This document shows positions 20,405 through 30,482 of a DNA stretch of 64,000 bases, piece after piece. Made by a program: the position numbers and the translations under genes. This DNA comes from Ephydatia muelleri (taxonomy: Eukaryota > Porifera > Demospongiae > Spongillida > Spongillidae). The stretch spans positions 1,103,825 through 1,167,824 of the forward strand of contig JABACO010000015.1 of assembly GCA_013339895.1 (NCBI GenBank), in the 5' to 3' direction. Within the stretch, counting starts at the first letter, position 1. Each line of letters starts with the position of its first letter. The notes under the pieces are model-generated. The model was not told the origin of the DNA, did no database searches, and saw only the letters and a program-made list of their open reading frames with translations.

Positions 20405-22408
20405 AGAGAGAGAGGGAAAGAGAGAGAGATCAGTAGAGGATTTGAAACACTGAGCCACAAAGTCAATCTGGTAGTCTAGATTAACATCATTAGATGAATC
20501 ACAACTAGAGAAGGTCCATTACTAATAATGTGATGAGTAAGCAGCATGTGGCTGAGTGATGGCAATAGAAGAGGACCCTGAAGTTAATTAACCATCTAGG
20601 CACATGCAGCTCTGCAAGCAAACATTGTCGCATCAGTCTGTGAGGTATGTCAAATTGCATGTCAGGGAGTACCGTGCGATTACGATTTGCAGAATACAAG
20701 ATCCCATCATTGCCGACACACTGTAGACTCAATTAGACTTTAGCGAGCGTATTTGGATAGAGCAGGCCAATCAACACATACAATGCAGTGAAACTGCTGT
20801 TAGTTGTAAAACTGCTGTGAACTGTAAATCTCAGAGAAACTAGATATGGTTCTTGCCTTGTTTCCACCAAACAGGCAACGGGCTATGCGAAGAATAGCGC
20901 TGGGCAAAACATCCGATTGTTACATGACAACGCTGGCACTCCAAAGCTACCGCTTTTATTAGCGACGTACAAATGTGATGGATGTGGTGTTCACTTCACT
21001 CTGCAGCGTGTCCTTGGGGGTACTTGTACTGAGTCACAATGAGATTTGTGACTGCGGATATACATATATAAAGGGGCGATTTCTTAAACTTATGCACAAA
21101 TCGCTTTAGAAATGTCCTGATTATTTTAATTGATACTAAAAGTGCCTTGCAAAAATATGATTTGATGGTATCTAAGCAAATTTTATATGACACTTTGTCA
21201 GTTCGATTGAATTTAAAGCTTTACTACACTGAAACACAGGTAAATCTCCCCACTTAGAGCAGAGATACCATACTGATTCAGATCGGGAGAAACTATCAAT
21301 TGCCTATGGGTCGATCTTTAGTACATAAAAAAAACCAGTTGAAAGTCAATAAATAAATTAAAAACAGCAACCCACATACGCGATTATTTTCAATGGTGCC
21401 ATACTGCAATCCAATTGCACATAGACTCCAACCATCTTTGGTTTGCCAAATGTAAAACAATACCCACCGTGCACGTAGACAGTATGTAAGTATACATACA
21501 CGGCTCCTTTGCCACTGATAGGATATGAGCAAGCATTATAGGCTTAAATAAAGAAACTAATTAATTTATTATTCAAAGTGCTTGAAAATGGCAATTATTT
21601 ATAAGCTCGGCCAACCCCCTCTCGTCAGAGCTGGCATTACCATGGAAACTTAGCTATAATATCCATGGCATTACAGGCTGAATCAGAAGCTGCTCCGTCA
21701 AACGTTCGTGCGCGTTGAACGTGGTTAAATACCGGATATTGTAGAATTGATAACAACCTGTTTTTGTTTTATTTCTGGCTACGTAATACCGAATTCACCA
21801 TACGACGCGGGGATGTTATCTGTAAGTAGTTCAGTTTACCACTACACATACTACTGAAGGGGGTGATTTTAAAAGCTTCCTTCTAGCATGAGATGGCGTA
21901 AGGTAGAAGTGGCCTGTACAACACAAGAGGTATAGCAACAGCCGAGCCAGCAGCACTATAAGTCACCCATGTCCTCAATCAAACACGCGCTTACTATCCC
22001 ATTGACCATTGAGGTAAATGAGAGCGTAAAAAAGACGAAACCCTTTAGCTTTACCGGTACATGCCACCCAAATGGGCCTCTCATTAAAAACCTTTTTAAA
22101 AAGCCTCATAGGAGTGGCGCTAAGGGTTGTTTTCTAGGACCGCGGTAAGGTAGCTACTGAGTGAATGCATGTTTTTAGTGCGCTACTTGACCCAATTTAT
22201 ATTTATAAATACCAGACGCCATTATGCGCTTGGTCTGGGGCCGAGACATGAAATTTAATGAGTTGTAACAAAGGTCATGCAATGACGCAAGTGTGTGGTT
22301 GATAGTTTACACTCCCTCCTTTATCACACTTGTAGACAACATTGTTTATCTCCAACCCTCTACTCCATTATCCAGCTCAATGTGATTGGACTTACCTGGA
22401 TTTCATTG
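19651..22408. other. non-coding interval with a GA microsatellite
   Basis: No supported gene. A pure GA/AG microsatellite occupies about 20312-20430. The stretch just before 22409 has weak likeness to the stretch before the pseudogene (gtgtggttgatagtttacactccctcc near 22290 against gtgtagttggcactttacgttccctcc near 18985). Confidence 0.5.
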
Positions 22409-23212
22409 ATGGTCCTTTGCCTGTTTTGTTCAATGATTCAAGATAGCACTTCAATAACTCCAATGGTGTGCCTACCAAATGACGAAACATGCGACCCTTA
22501 CCATCATACTACGCAATTCTCAGAGAGAAAAATCGACAAAGTCAGGTTTTTTGAGATTATTGAAGAAATGTTCATCGCTGGATCTCGTGCACCGATTGGA
22601 AAGCCAGCACCCTTTGGAGCCATTATAGGGTATGCCCCTGGCAGAATTCCTGTTTACTCTTCAGATTATGACACTGCAGACAAGGCTGTGTACAGATCTG
22701 ATGAAGATTATGGGCATAAAGTGGGGAATATATACTATGGGCTTCGGTATCAGTGTGTGGAGCTTGCACGACGCTGGCTGGTTCATGCTAAAGGTGTAAC
22801 ATTTAAGGAGGTTGGTATGGCTTACGAGATATTTGACATACCACATGCAATAAGAGTGAAGGACGAAGAAAACATTCCTTGGACGAATATTCCAAATGGG
22901 TCTTCTGAACGTCCTGTACCAGGTGCTGTTCTCATTTGGAATGACGGTGGGGAATTTCAGCGGACAGGTCATGTGGCTATCGTAGTGGAGGTGTCTGATG
23001 AATGGGTAAGAGTAGCAGAGCAGAATGTGAATGACACCTACTGGCCACGTGGTCAGAACTGGGCTCGTCAGTTGGATGTAGAGTATGACAAAGCTAAGGG
23101 GACTTATTTCATTCAGGAAGTAGATGGAAGCGTCAAAGGATGGAAACATCTTCCAAAAGACTTTGTTTCTGATCCACTACCTTTGCCAGAAGAGTCACTA
23201 CCACTGCCTTAG
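22409..23212 (+). CDS. amidase-only member of the glutathionylspermidine synthetase/amidase family
   Basis: The product is a CHAP-type cysteine amidase of about 267 residues. In full-length relatives it corresponds to the linker plus the C-terminal amidase; the synthetase is absent. The triad is complete: Cys116 in RYQCVELARR, the His of TGHVAI 72 residues later and the Glu of AEQNV 16 after that. Gsp amidase hydrolyses glutathionylspermidine to glutathione and spermidine, so this gene could only cleave. I chose ATG 22409; the frame is open further upstream without an ATG. The start gives a short hydrophobic stretch (MVLCLFCSM) before family likeness begins at Asp-Ser-Thr, so a missed upstream exon or signal is possible. 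It ends PLPEESLPLP, unlike the full copies. Confidence 0.75.
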   Translation: MVLCLFCSMIQDSTSITPMVCLPNDETCDPYHHTTQFSERKIDKVRFFEIIEEMFIAGSRAPIGKPAPFGAIIGYAPGRIPVYSSDYDTADKAVYRSDEDYGHKVGNIYYGLRYQCVELARRWLVHAKGVTFKEVGMAYEIFDIPHAIRVKDEENIPWTNIPNGSSERPVPGAVLIWNDGGEFQRTGHVAIVVEVSDEWVRVAEQNVNDTYWPRGQNWARQLDVEYDKAKGTYFIQEVDGSVKGWKHLPKDFVSDPLPLPEESLPLP

Positions 23213-25305
23213 TTATGGTAATTCATAACTTTGTTCTTTGAGGAATAATTGAATAACCAGTATGGGGGATTTGGCTGGTTTGTCAGTGCATAGTGTGTCC
23301 ATCGTGATGCAAAGAAGCCAAGGCTATGTATATTGCTGAGTGGTGCCAACTCTTTCATTGCTTACCTGAGAAACATCGTGCATGGTTGTGCATTCCATGC
23401 ATGTATTGCAAAGTTAGTAAATATAATTGGTTTGTCGAGTGAGGGATCTAGAAGCTCACCAAAACAAAATATTATTGCATACTCGATTGCATAGTAATTT
23501 ATTTAAATCGATTTGGAAGGGGCAGTATATTGAGGATGGACAGACCCCCCCCCCCTCCCCCCTCCCCTTTCAAAAACAAAAAACCCTCCAATCCCCTCCC
23601 TTTTTCTAGGTCTTAAACCATACCCAATTGTAAGAGAAAATAGTGCTTGACAGCCATGACTTCACGTATTCCTCTCCTGAAACTTAGTAACACAGTATCA
23701 ATCAGGGCCCCATATACCTTGCTGCTACTTTATGTGACACCGAAAAAGGGTTAGGGGGCGGGCCGGATGCTCATGCAGGGGTTAATAAATTTAAGTGAGT
23801 GCTTGCTTACCGTATAAGGACGTATGTGATCAATTAGCTAACAAAAGTGACCAACAGGAAAAATATATATACGCACAAGGTTAGTCATGAGATCTATGCT
23901 GCGCATGTCGTCTACTGATGTTCACAGGCAGTCCCGCAAAGACTGGCAACGAAGTCGTATAAGAACTGCGTCTAATTAACGCCAATTCGTCAACGCGAGG
24001 GATATCCACTGATAGGGAAAAATTATATTGCGCGTGCAGCGTGCTGTATGGCGCCGAAGGTGGCCTCACAAACATTGTTAGGGTAAAGACCGGTGCAATC
24101 TGACAAAGCAGGCACCTTCGGCGCCACCCCAAACCCCAAGCAACTTTACCTAACGAACGTAGTACTTTGGAAGGCTTCTGTTTCGCAAAATCTGGATTTG
24201 TAAATTAGTCATTAAGGTATTTCGAATCGTCACGAATGCTGTGAATTGCTACGTGTCGTCTGTACCGTAGAGCAGACACGCCTTTGGTCTTTAGCAACTG
24301 CAACGGTCTTGCCCGTTGCGCCCAAAAGGTCGAAGTTCGATACAAGATTGGACCATATCTATGACGTACTGGAAATACGGATCACGTGCTCCATAATGGT
24401 GCTTACTTTGGGAGTTCTCATTATCGTTTCAGTTTGGACTTTATATATTTATTTTATTATCTATCAGGTAGGTTTGAGGTCTAAATTTTTAAAGCGCATT
24501 TTAGATTCGCCCGTATCAAAAAATTTGGCATCCATTAAAAAATTCAGTCGTTTTAAATTTCCATTTGCCTATCAATTTAGTGTGTACGAGATTGAAATAT
24601 AGAATTCGCCTGTTTCTATTTGTTGCTGTTTTCCTAAGTGTATCAAATCACTAAACCTATGGTACTATGCAATCAATGGTAGGACCGATTTACTGGTACA
24701 TGAGAACAGATACATATATAGATTATCAAAATCAGTTATGTCGTACAGATAAATGAGTGTATGAGATTCTTTCTAATAGTTTATGTTTACCTGTAACCAG
24801 ATGGGCACCGCCCCCAGGATTCAGGCAATCATAATGATGTTGATTAACAAAGTGTGAGGAGGAGAGACATACTTAGTGTGAGGAGACATACTTAGTGTGA
24901 GGAGACATACTTAGTGTGAGGAGACATACTTAGTGTGAGGAGGAGATATACTTAGTGTGAGGAGGAGACATACTTAGTGTGAGGAGGAGACATACTTAGT
25001 GTCTGGATCGTTAAAATCACGATTGCATTGTGCATTAAGGCGGAGCTTTGCTCATACATGCACACAGACTGGATCATTAACCCCCTGACTCTCTCCCCCC
25101 CATCCCCCTTCCATTACTGAAATGATGCTTCTGGATTCAGTGCAGGTATTATGCAGAAATGTGGCATATATTTGATAAGATGATTGGGAAAATTAACCCC
25201 TTTTTGCCCCAGCAACACTCAATCTAGAAATGTAACATTTCATTTAAACTATCATCAATGCTCATCATATCTCCATTTTATCAAGTTAAACCTTTCTTTC
25301 CACTA
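23213..25305. other. interval without a supported gene
   Basis: An open frame near 24246-24602 has a hydrophobic middle (24390-24470) but no recognised likeness. A minisatellite based on acttagtgtgaggaggagacat occupies about 24855-25000. The first exon of the gene at 25493 may be in this stretch but could not be located. Confidence 0.45.
24855..25003 (+). repeat. 19/22-bp minisatellite (CTTAGTGTGAGGAGACATA)
   Basis: Seven to eight units differing mainly by the presence of an extra gag triplet. Confidence 0.9.
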
Positions 25306-25356
25306 GGGATACTTTGTCAGTTCAGTACCATGAGTAAAGTACTAAGATAGCTCCAT
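25306..25356 (+). pseudogene. relic of the 5' end of a Gsp synthetase/amidase gene
   Basis: The stretch from ccactagggatactttgtcag through accatgagtaaagtactaagatagctccat repeats the acceptor, UTR and first codons of the intact gene that starts at 25493, with five bases (atcaa-like) missing after the ATG. It breaks off after about ten codons and is followed by intron-like sequence. Confidence 0.8.
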
Positions 25357-25492
25357 CTTAATCTGTAATCATTGTACCCTCCCCACCCCACTCCTTTTAG
25401 AAATGTAACCCTACATTTAATCTCTAAATAATGCTACCATCGTACCAGCTGAACCTTCATTTTCACTAGGGATACTTCGTCAGTTCAGTACC

Positions 25493-27523
25493 ATGAGTAA
25501 TCAAAGTACTAAGATAGCTCCATTGGTGCGTGCCGATGTGATCCTACCACCGGGACATGGCAATACACATGATTGGATGGACTCCAGCCAGCCTTATGTG
25601 AAAGTATTTTCTGATCTGTATGGCTCCAATCTAGTCAACTCTCCTGACCAGAAGACGACCACCTATGTACAAATTCCATCATCTACACATGCAGCTCTGC
25701 GCAAGGCTACAACAGAATTGCATTCAATGTTTGTCAAGGCCACTGAGCATGTGTGTAAGACCCCTGAACTGTGGCCTGCCTTTGGGTTCCCCTCCCAATA
25801 CTGGCCCAGGGCTCTGGCATCTTTCTTTACTGGTGATAAAGTTATCTCTGGTCGCTTTGACTTCTCTATCACACCAGAGAAGGGCATTAAGTGCTTTGAA
25901 TACAATGCAGACTGTGCCACCTGCTTGCTGGAGTGTGCATATGTCCAGTCTTCATGGGCAAAGGCTGTGGGCATTGACAGTGTGGGCGTGGATGCGGGTA
26001 TTGGGTGTGAGGAGAGGCTTGTGAATGCCTGGCATCTTCTTAACCTGCCCAAAGGCACTCTCGTTCATTTTCTAATTGAAAAAGAAGGTGAGGAAAAGTA
26101 TCACGCTCTATACATGATGAATGCTGCTCAGAAGGCTGGCTTTGTATGCAAATTGGTTAAGAGTGGAGACAATTTAGACAACTTCACTTTTGATGAAGCA
26201 GGGCACATCTTGGATGATGAGAAGAAGCCAGTTAAATATGTCTGGAAGACCTGGTGTTACACCACACTGCTTTCGCAATGGAATGGAGAGCCTCTAAGAC
26301 ACTCTGGCCAAGTTCGTGTCATTGATGTTTGCCTCAGTGAAGATGTGCTTGTTTTTGACCCATGGTGGTCAGCCATTCCTTCAAACAAGGCCATTCTTCC
26401 TGTGCTAAGTGAGATGTTTCCTGACCATCCAAACCTTTTGCACTCCTCCTGGGAGGTGACTGACGGGCTGAAGAAATCAGGGTATGTGGCAAAACCTGTC
26501 AGTGGAAGGTGTGGTGAAAACATCATATTGCATGCTCCTGTGACAAGTTCAGAACCAGAAGTGGTTGAATCTACTGATGGAAGATTCAAAAGTAATCAAT
26601 ATGTGTATCAAGAACTGAGTAAAGTTCCTGTGGTTGACAATGAATACATCCAAGTGAACGCATTCTGTATTGCAGGACACTATGGGGGTACTGTGTTGAG
26701 GGTAGACAAGAGCCCAATCATTAATCATGAGTCTTCCGTAGTTGCCCTGCGTGTAGTTGATGATGGTACAAGCACCCCACTACCAACTGATGAAATAGCC
26801 AATCCATATCATCACAGGAAGTACATCTCAGAGATAAAAGTGGATAAGTTGTTACCTGTTGAAATGGTTGAAGAGACTGATGGTAGTGGACCTGATACTC
26901 TTGCTGGGAAGCCAGCACCCTTTGGAGCTGTTATGGGATATGCACCTGGTGGTGTTCCTGCCTACTCCTGTGATTACGACACTGCAGACAGAACGGTGTA
27001 CACATCTCGTGCACTTTTTCAACATAAAGTGGGGAAAGTATACTATGGGTTTCGATACCAGTGTGTGGAGTTTGCACGACGCTGGCTGGTTCATGCTAAA
27101 GGTATAACATTTAAGGAGGTTGGTATGGCTTACGAGATATTTGACATACCACACGCAATAAGAGTGAAGGACGAAGAAAACATTCCTTGGACGAATATTC
27201 CAAATGGGTCTTCTGAACGTCCTGTACCAGGTGCTGTTCTCATTTGGAATGAAGGTGGGGAATTTCAGCGGACAGGTCATGTGGCTATCATAGTGGAGGT
27301 GTCTGATGAATGGGTAAGAGTAGCAGAGCAGAATGTGAATGACACCTACTGGCCACGTGGTCAGAACTGGGCTCGTCAGTTGGGTGTAGAGTATGACAAA
27401 GCTAAGGGAACATATTTCATTCAGGAAGTAGATGGAAGCGTCAAAGGATGGAAACATCTTCCAAAAGACTTTGCTCCTGATCCACTACCTTTGCCTGCAT
27501 ATGATACAACAATACCATTGTGA
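25493..27523 (+). CDS. bifunctional glutathionylspermidine synthetase/amidase, domain-swapped, copy 1
   Basis: 676 codons in one exon. Residues 1 to about 425 are the ATP-grasp synthetase, joining glutathione and spermidine: SGRFDF (Arg121, Asp123), FEYNAD (Glu136, Asn138), KPVSGRCGEN (about 334-344) and the late Arg403 of GTVLRVD fit the E. coli GspS active site. Residues about 472-660 are the CHAP amidase: GKPAPFG, YQCVEFARR (Cys524), TGHVAI (His596) and AEQNV (Glu612). The Cys-His and His-Glu spacings (72 and 16) equal those of the E. coli enzyme. In E. coli and kinetoplastids the amidase is N-terminal; here it is C-terminal. It is preceded by an acceptor (tttcactag) at 25461-25470 and followed by AATAAA, so it is a host nuclear gene. 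There is no targeting signal, so it is probably cytosolic. Confidence 0.93.
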   Translation: MSNQSTKIAPLVRADVILPPGHGNTHDWMDSSQPYVKVFSDLYGSNLVNSPDQKTTTYVQIPSSTHAALRKATTELHSMFVKATEHVCKTPELWPAFGFPSQYWPRALASFFTGDKVISGRFDFSITPEKGIKCFEYNADCATCLLECAYVQSSWAKAVGIDSVGVDAGIGCEERLVNAWHLLNLPKGTLVHFLIEKEGEEKYHALYMMNAAQKAGFVCKLVKSGDNLDNFTFDEAGHILDDEKKPVKYVWKTWCYTTLLSQWNGEPLRHSGQVRVIDVCLSEDVLVFDPWWSAIPSNKAILPVLSEMFPDHPNLLHSSWEVTDGLKKSGYVAKPVSGRCGENIILHAPVTSSEPEVVESTDGRFKSNQYVYQELSKVPVVDNEYIQVNAFCIAGHYGGTVLRVDKSPIINHESSVVALRVVDDGTSTPLPTDEIANPYHHRKYISEIKVDKLLPVEMVEETDGSGPDTLAGKPAPFGAVMGYAPGGVPAYSCDYDTADRTVYTSRALFQHKVGKVYYGFRYQCVEFARRWLVHAKGITFKEVGMAYEIFDIPHAIRVKDEENIPWTNIPNGSSERPVPGAVLIWNEGGEFQRTGHVAIIVEVSDEWVRVAEQNVNDTYWPRGQNWARQLGVEYDKAKGTYFIQEVDGSVKGWKHLPKDFAPDPLPLPAYDTTIPL

Positions 27524-29001
27524 TGAGCACACATGCTCATGTTTGTATAGTCATATAGGACTTCATAGTTTAGTTTATATATATGTAGCTTAGCACTTCT
27601 GTATTAATTTTATACAATTAAATGTATATTCATGTGCAATAAATCCTTTTTTTCCCCTGCCATTTTCAATTGTTTTGGTATCTCAGGACAATACATTTTT
27701 TGGCACAATCCACTGAAAGGCTTCTGTCCAGCATTCATGGTACTTAATAAAGTTGAAACCGGTTCACAGGATATAACCATATTACAGATAACAAATGATA
27801 ATTGCAGAAAAGGTGTTGACCAACCGAACGGGCCACACAACATGTGAGTATTAGCTTCACGTACTTGCCATACCAAGCCATACTCCAGTGCCTATCTGCT
27901 GTGCATGGCTCTCATACACATGCATGGAGATTCAGGAAGCAGTCCATTTGCAGAGAGAGAACATTTAGTTACACACATCAGGTTTCGATCTGGCTTTTTT
28001 TAAATTAAGCTTCTCATGAAAGTTGAATTTGATAAAGTTGGTTTTCTAAAATACAAAAGAATGTCACTCACAAAATGGTAATTATCAGTTGTCTAATCTG
28101 ATGTTATTCAGATTGATATTCTTATTTAAAACAAAACGATATCAGTTTTACAATCGTATAAGTTGAAATACACTGCACTCAGATTTTGGCTAGATTTTAT
28201 AGTAAATATTGATCACATTTGTATGACCTATATTTAAAAAGCTTTACAATTACAAATAGGTAGGAAAGGTGCAACATTTTAAACTATTGGTGTTAACTAA
28301 ATATGAGAGTCTACTCATCCTGGTGAATAGATATCCTCGTCATTTAATTAAACAATTCCAACTTTATGTGAATAATAATCATACATTCGTTGCAACTTCA
28401 AGCTTATTTCAGGAGTCTAAACCTCTCCGTGGGTTAAAGGAAGCATGATCTCTCCAGGCTGCAAAGTCACAAAGAAGTCTGAAATTTGGTGAGCTAGGTC
28501 CTTCGCATCCAGAAAAGCTAAAATTGACTCTCAAAAAAAATGTAAAGGCCCCAAATTAGTGTAATTGCATTCCTTTCCTTACTATTAGTCTCGAGCCCAG
28601 ACCAACAATACACAGAGATCTAGGCTGCTTGTGGGACATATCAATGGCCGATGTTTGTGGGTCTGTATTAAATGAACCCACAACTCTTTATAAAGACAAG
28701 ACCCGGGGTACAACCCAGCCATTCCAAAATTCATAATTAGCAGCCCGCCGGTTACGACCCCCCCCCCCTCCCTACACCCACCCCCCGTTACCAAGAACGC
28801 ACTATAATATTTAGGCCGCCGTAGCTACATCCAGTGCCTTCCAAAAGCATTCCGGGGAACAAACATACATGTATTTTGCAAAGATACACTATGCCAGAGT
28901 CATACACTATAGCAAGTTGTAGGACCATCAAATTTGGGAACGATTGCAAGTTTCAGATCATTGGGATATCGTTAGAAGCCGTATGTGTATGTTATTTTAG
29001 T
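27524..29001 (+). repeat. 3' flank of copy 1, duplicated after copy 2
   Basis: Matches 32514-34062 almost base for base, with a few small indels, including the AATAAA region and the last 500 bp (tccagtgccttccaaaagcattccgg in both). It contains no gene of its own. Confidence 0.9.
27638..27643 (+). promoter_or_regulatory. AATAAA polyadenylation signal of copy 1
   Basis: Canonical hexamer about 115 bp after the stop codon, in a 3' flank shared with copy 2. Confidence 0.75.
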
Positions 29002-29687
29002 CAGGGGCGGATCCAGAATTTTGGGAAAGGGGGTCTGAAAAACATATTCACAACTGGGGGGCGGGTATGGGAGGAGGCGTGCCCCCTCCCGTGACAGCAA
29101 GGGGGTCTGGGGCTTCGCCCCAGCCGCTTTTTTGCTTTTGCGTTTATTTAGCATGAAATTCACAGCGATATTCAATACATATACATCACGCGATATCCGG
29201 ATTACTAGAGCCTGATGGATAGCGACGAGAAAACTGTTCATTCTTCACAATGCTATAGTTCCTACTGCTCAGCAATTAAATTCGTGACGCAAAACTTTTG
29301 TGAATTTGTGACCGAAGCGTGCACGTGGCCAAGCACCAGCTATATGAACGACTCATGTATGTTTACTATAGTATTAGTATTTCTAGTTTATTTAGCTTGG
29401 CTATCTGTTTTCTGAGGAAAAGAATCTGAGATCCATCACATTCACGTCTTTTGATCGCTTACCTCAATTCCTGCTCACACGCACCATTCGATCGATTAAA
29501 TATTTCGTTAATACACATGTAGGAAGATTTAATTAGATCGATATAGACCCCACTTGGCTAGAACGATGTGCAATCTTGCAAATCCAAGGACGGTAACATG
29601 CAGAACGCTGCATAGATTACAGTATGCATACAACATTCTTCATATACCCCTGGACCCCCCCCCCCCCCCCCTCTAAATCCGCCCCTG
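29002..29687. mobile_element. hAT-like non-autonomous element inserted in the first tandem unit
   Basis: 686 bp bounded by an 11-bp terminal inverted repeat, CAGGGGCGGAT at the left and ATCCGCCCCTG at the right. It is absent from the equivalent place in the second unit, where gtatgtgtatgtg runs on to taaagtttacaactgc (34050-34080). The interior has no transposase-like frame. The TIR start CAGGGGCGG is typical of hAT MITEs; a clean 8-bp target duplication is not evident. Confidence 0.8.
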
Positions 29688-29965
29688 TTAAATTTACAAC
29701 TGACATCGATAAAACTGCATACATGGCCGGCCGGCACGTATTCAGCCGGCGCGCGCCAACCATTTTATAAAATCTGCTTGCGTGTATACATGTACATGGA
29801 TGGGCTGCTTATTATATAATCATAGGTATTTGAAATACGTGAGCCAGACTGTCACTCCACCTCAGCTAAGCGGCGGCACACGACATTGACTGAAGGAAAT
29901 CAAGCAACATAACAAACCAAAACGTTCACACTTTTCACAGGTTAGTCAAGGCTTGGTCAAGGTAA

Positions 29966-29970
29966 CCAAT
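29966..29970 (+). promoter_or_regulatory. CCAAT box upstream of copy 2
   Basis: CCAATCAG, the NF-Y type context, inside the duplicated 5' flank and about 260 bp before the end of the untranslated exon. The same word is before copy 3 (34343); before copy 4 the matching place reads ccattcag (about 46452). Confidence 0.45.
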
Positions 29971-30229
29971 CAGAACCATGTCGCGCACGTCTGGCAGGAA
30001 ATCTAGAGAAAGTAATGTATCTAACGTCAATTTTCAACGCGAGTAACGGCAGCCCGTCTTCGCGGTTGGCGATAGTCGAACCACGCCCAACTACTAGGCA
30101 TAGCAATGGTTACACCCACTTATGGAATTAGCTAGTTCGAGTCCAATCTGTAGTTACGGTGGTCGATATACTAACTACTTGCGAGTACCAGGTAGCAGTA
30201 GATAGTTGGAGTGTTGATATTCTCATAAG

Positions 30230-30459
30230 GTAAGAGATTTTCCTTCCAATGTTGTACCTAGACACCAGTAAAAAATATGCCTGTGTCCATTTAACTAGAG
30301 TGCGCCGTGGGTTATTGACAAAAAAAAAGGTGTTTTGAAGATTGCCAAATAAATCTGTATCGTCTCACCCATACAAATGCATTTGAACTATCATTTATGG
30401 TCTAAATAATGCTCATCCATGTTGCCATTTTTATCAACTTAAACCTTTATTTTTACTAG
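30230..30459 (+). other. 5' UTR intron of copy 2
   Basis: Donor cataag/gtaagag at 30229/30230 and acceptor tttttactag ending at 30459, leaving 23 bp of UTR before ATG 30483. The same pair occurs before copy 3 at 34607-34837, and the acceptor half is seen before copies 1 and 4. Confidence 0.65.
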
Positions 30460-30482
30460 AGATACTTCGCCGGTTTGGTACC

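Larger units (their letters stand above)
29688..30482 (+). repeat. 5' flank of copy 2, duplicated before copy 3
   Basis: Matches 34060-34860 almost exactly, apart from small indels near 29760 and 29800. It holds the promoter, the untranslated first exon and its intron. Confidence 0.9.

Noticed and set aside
25663-26058. Antisense frames of 110-200 codons within each Gsp gene
   Set aside because: They recur at identical relative positions in all copies and follow from the codon pattern of the sense strand; they have no splice or family support.
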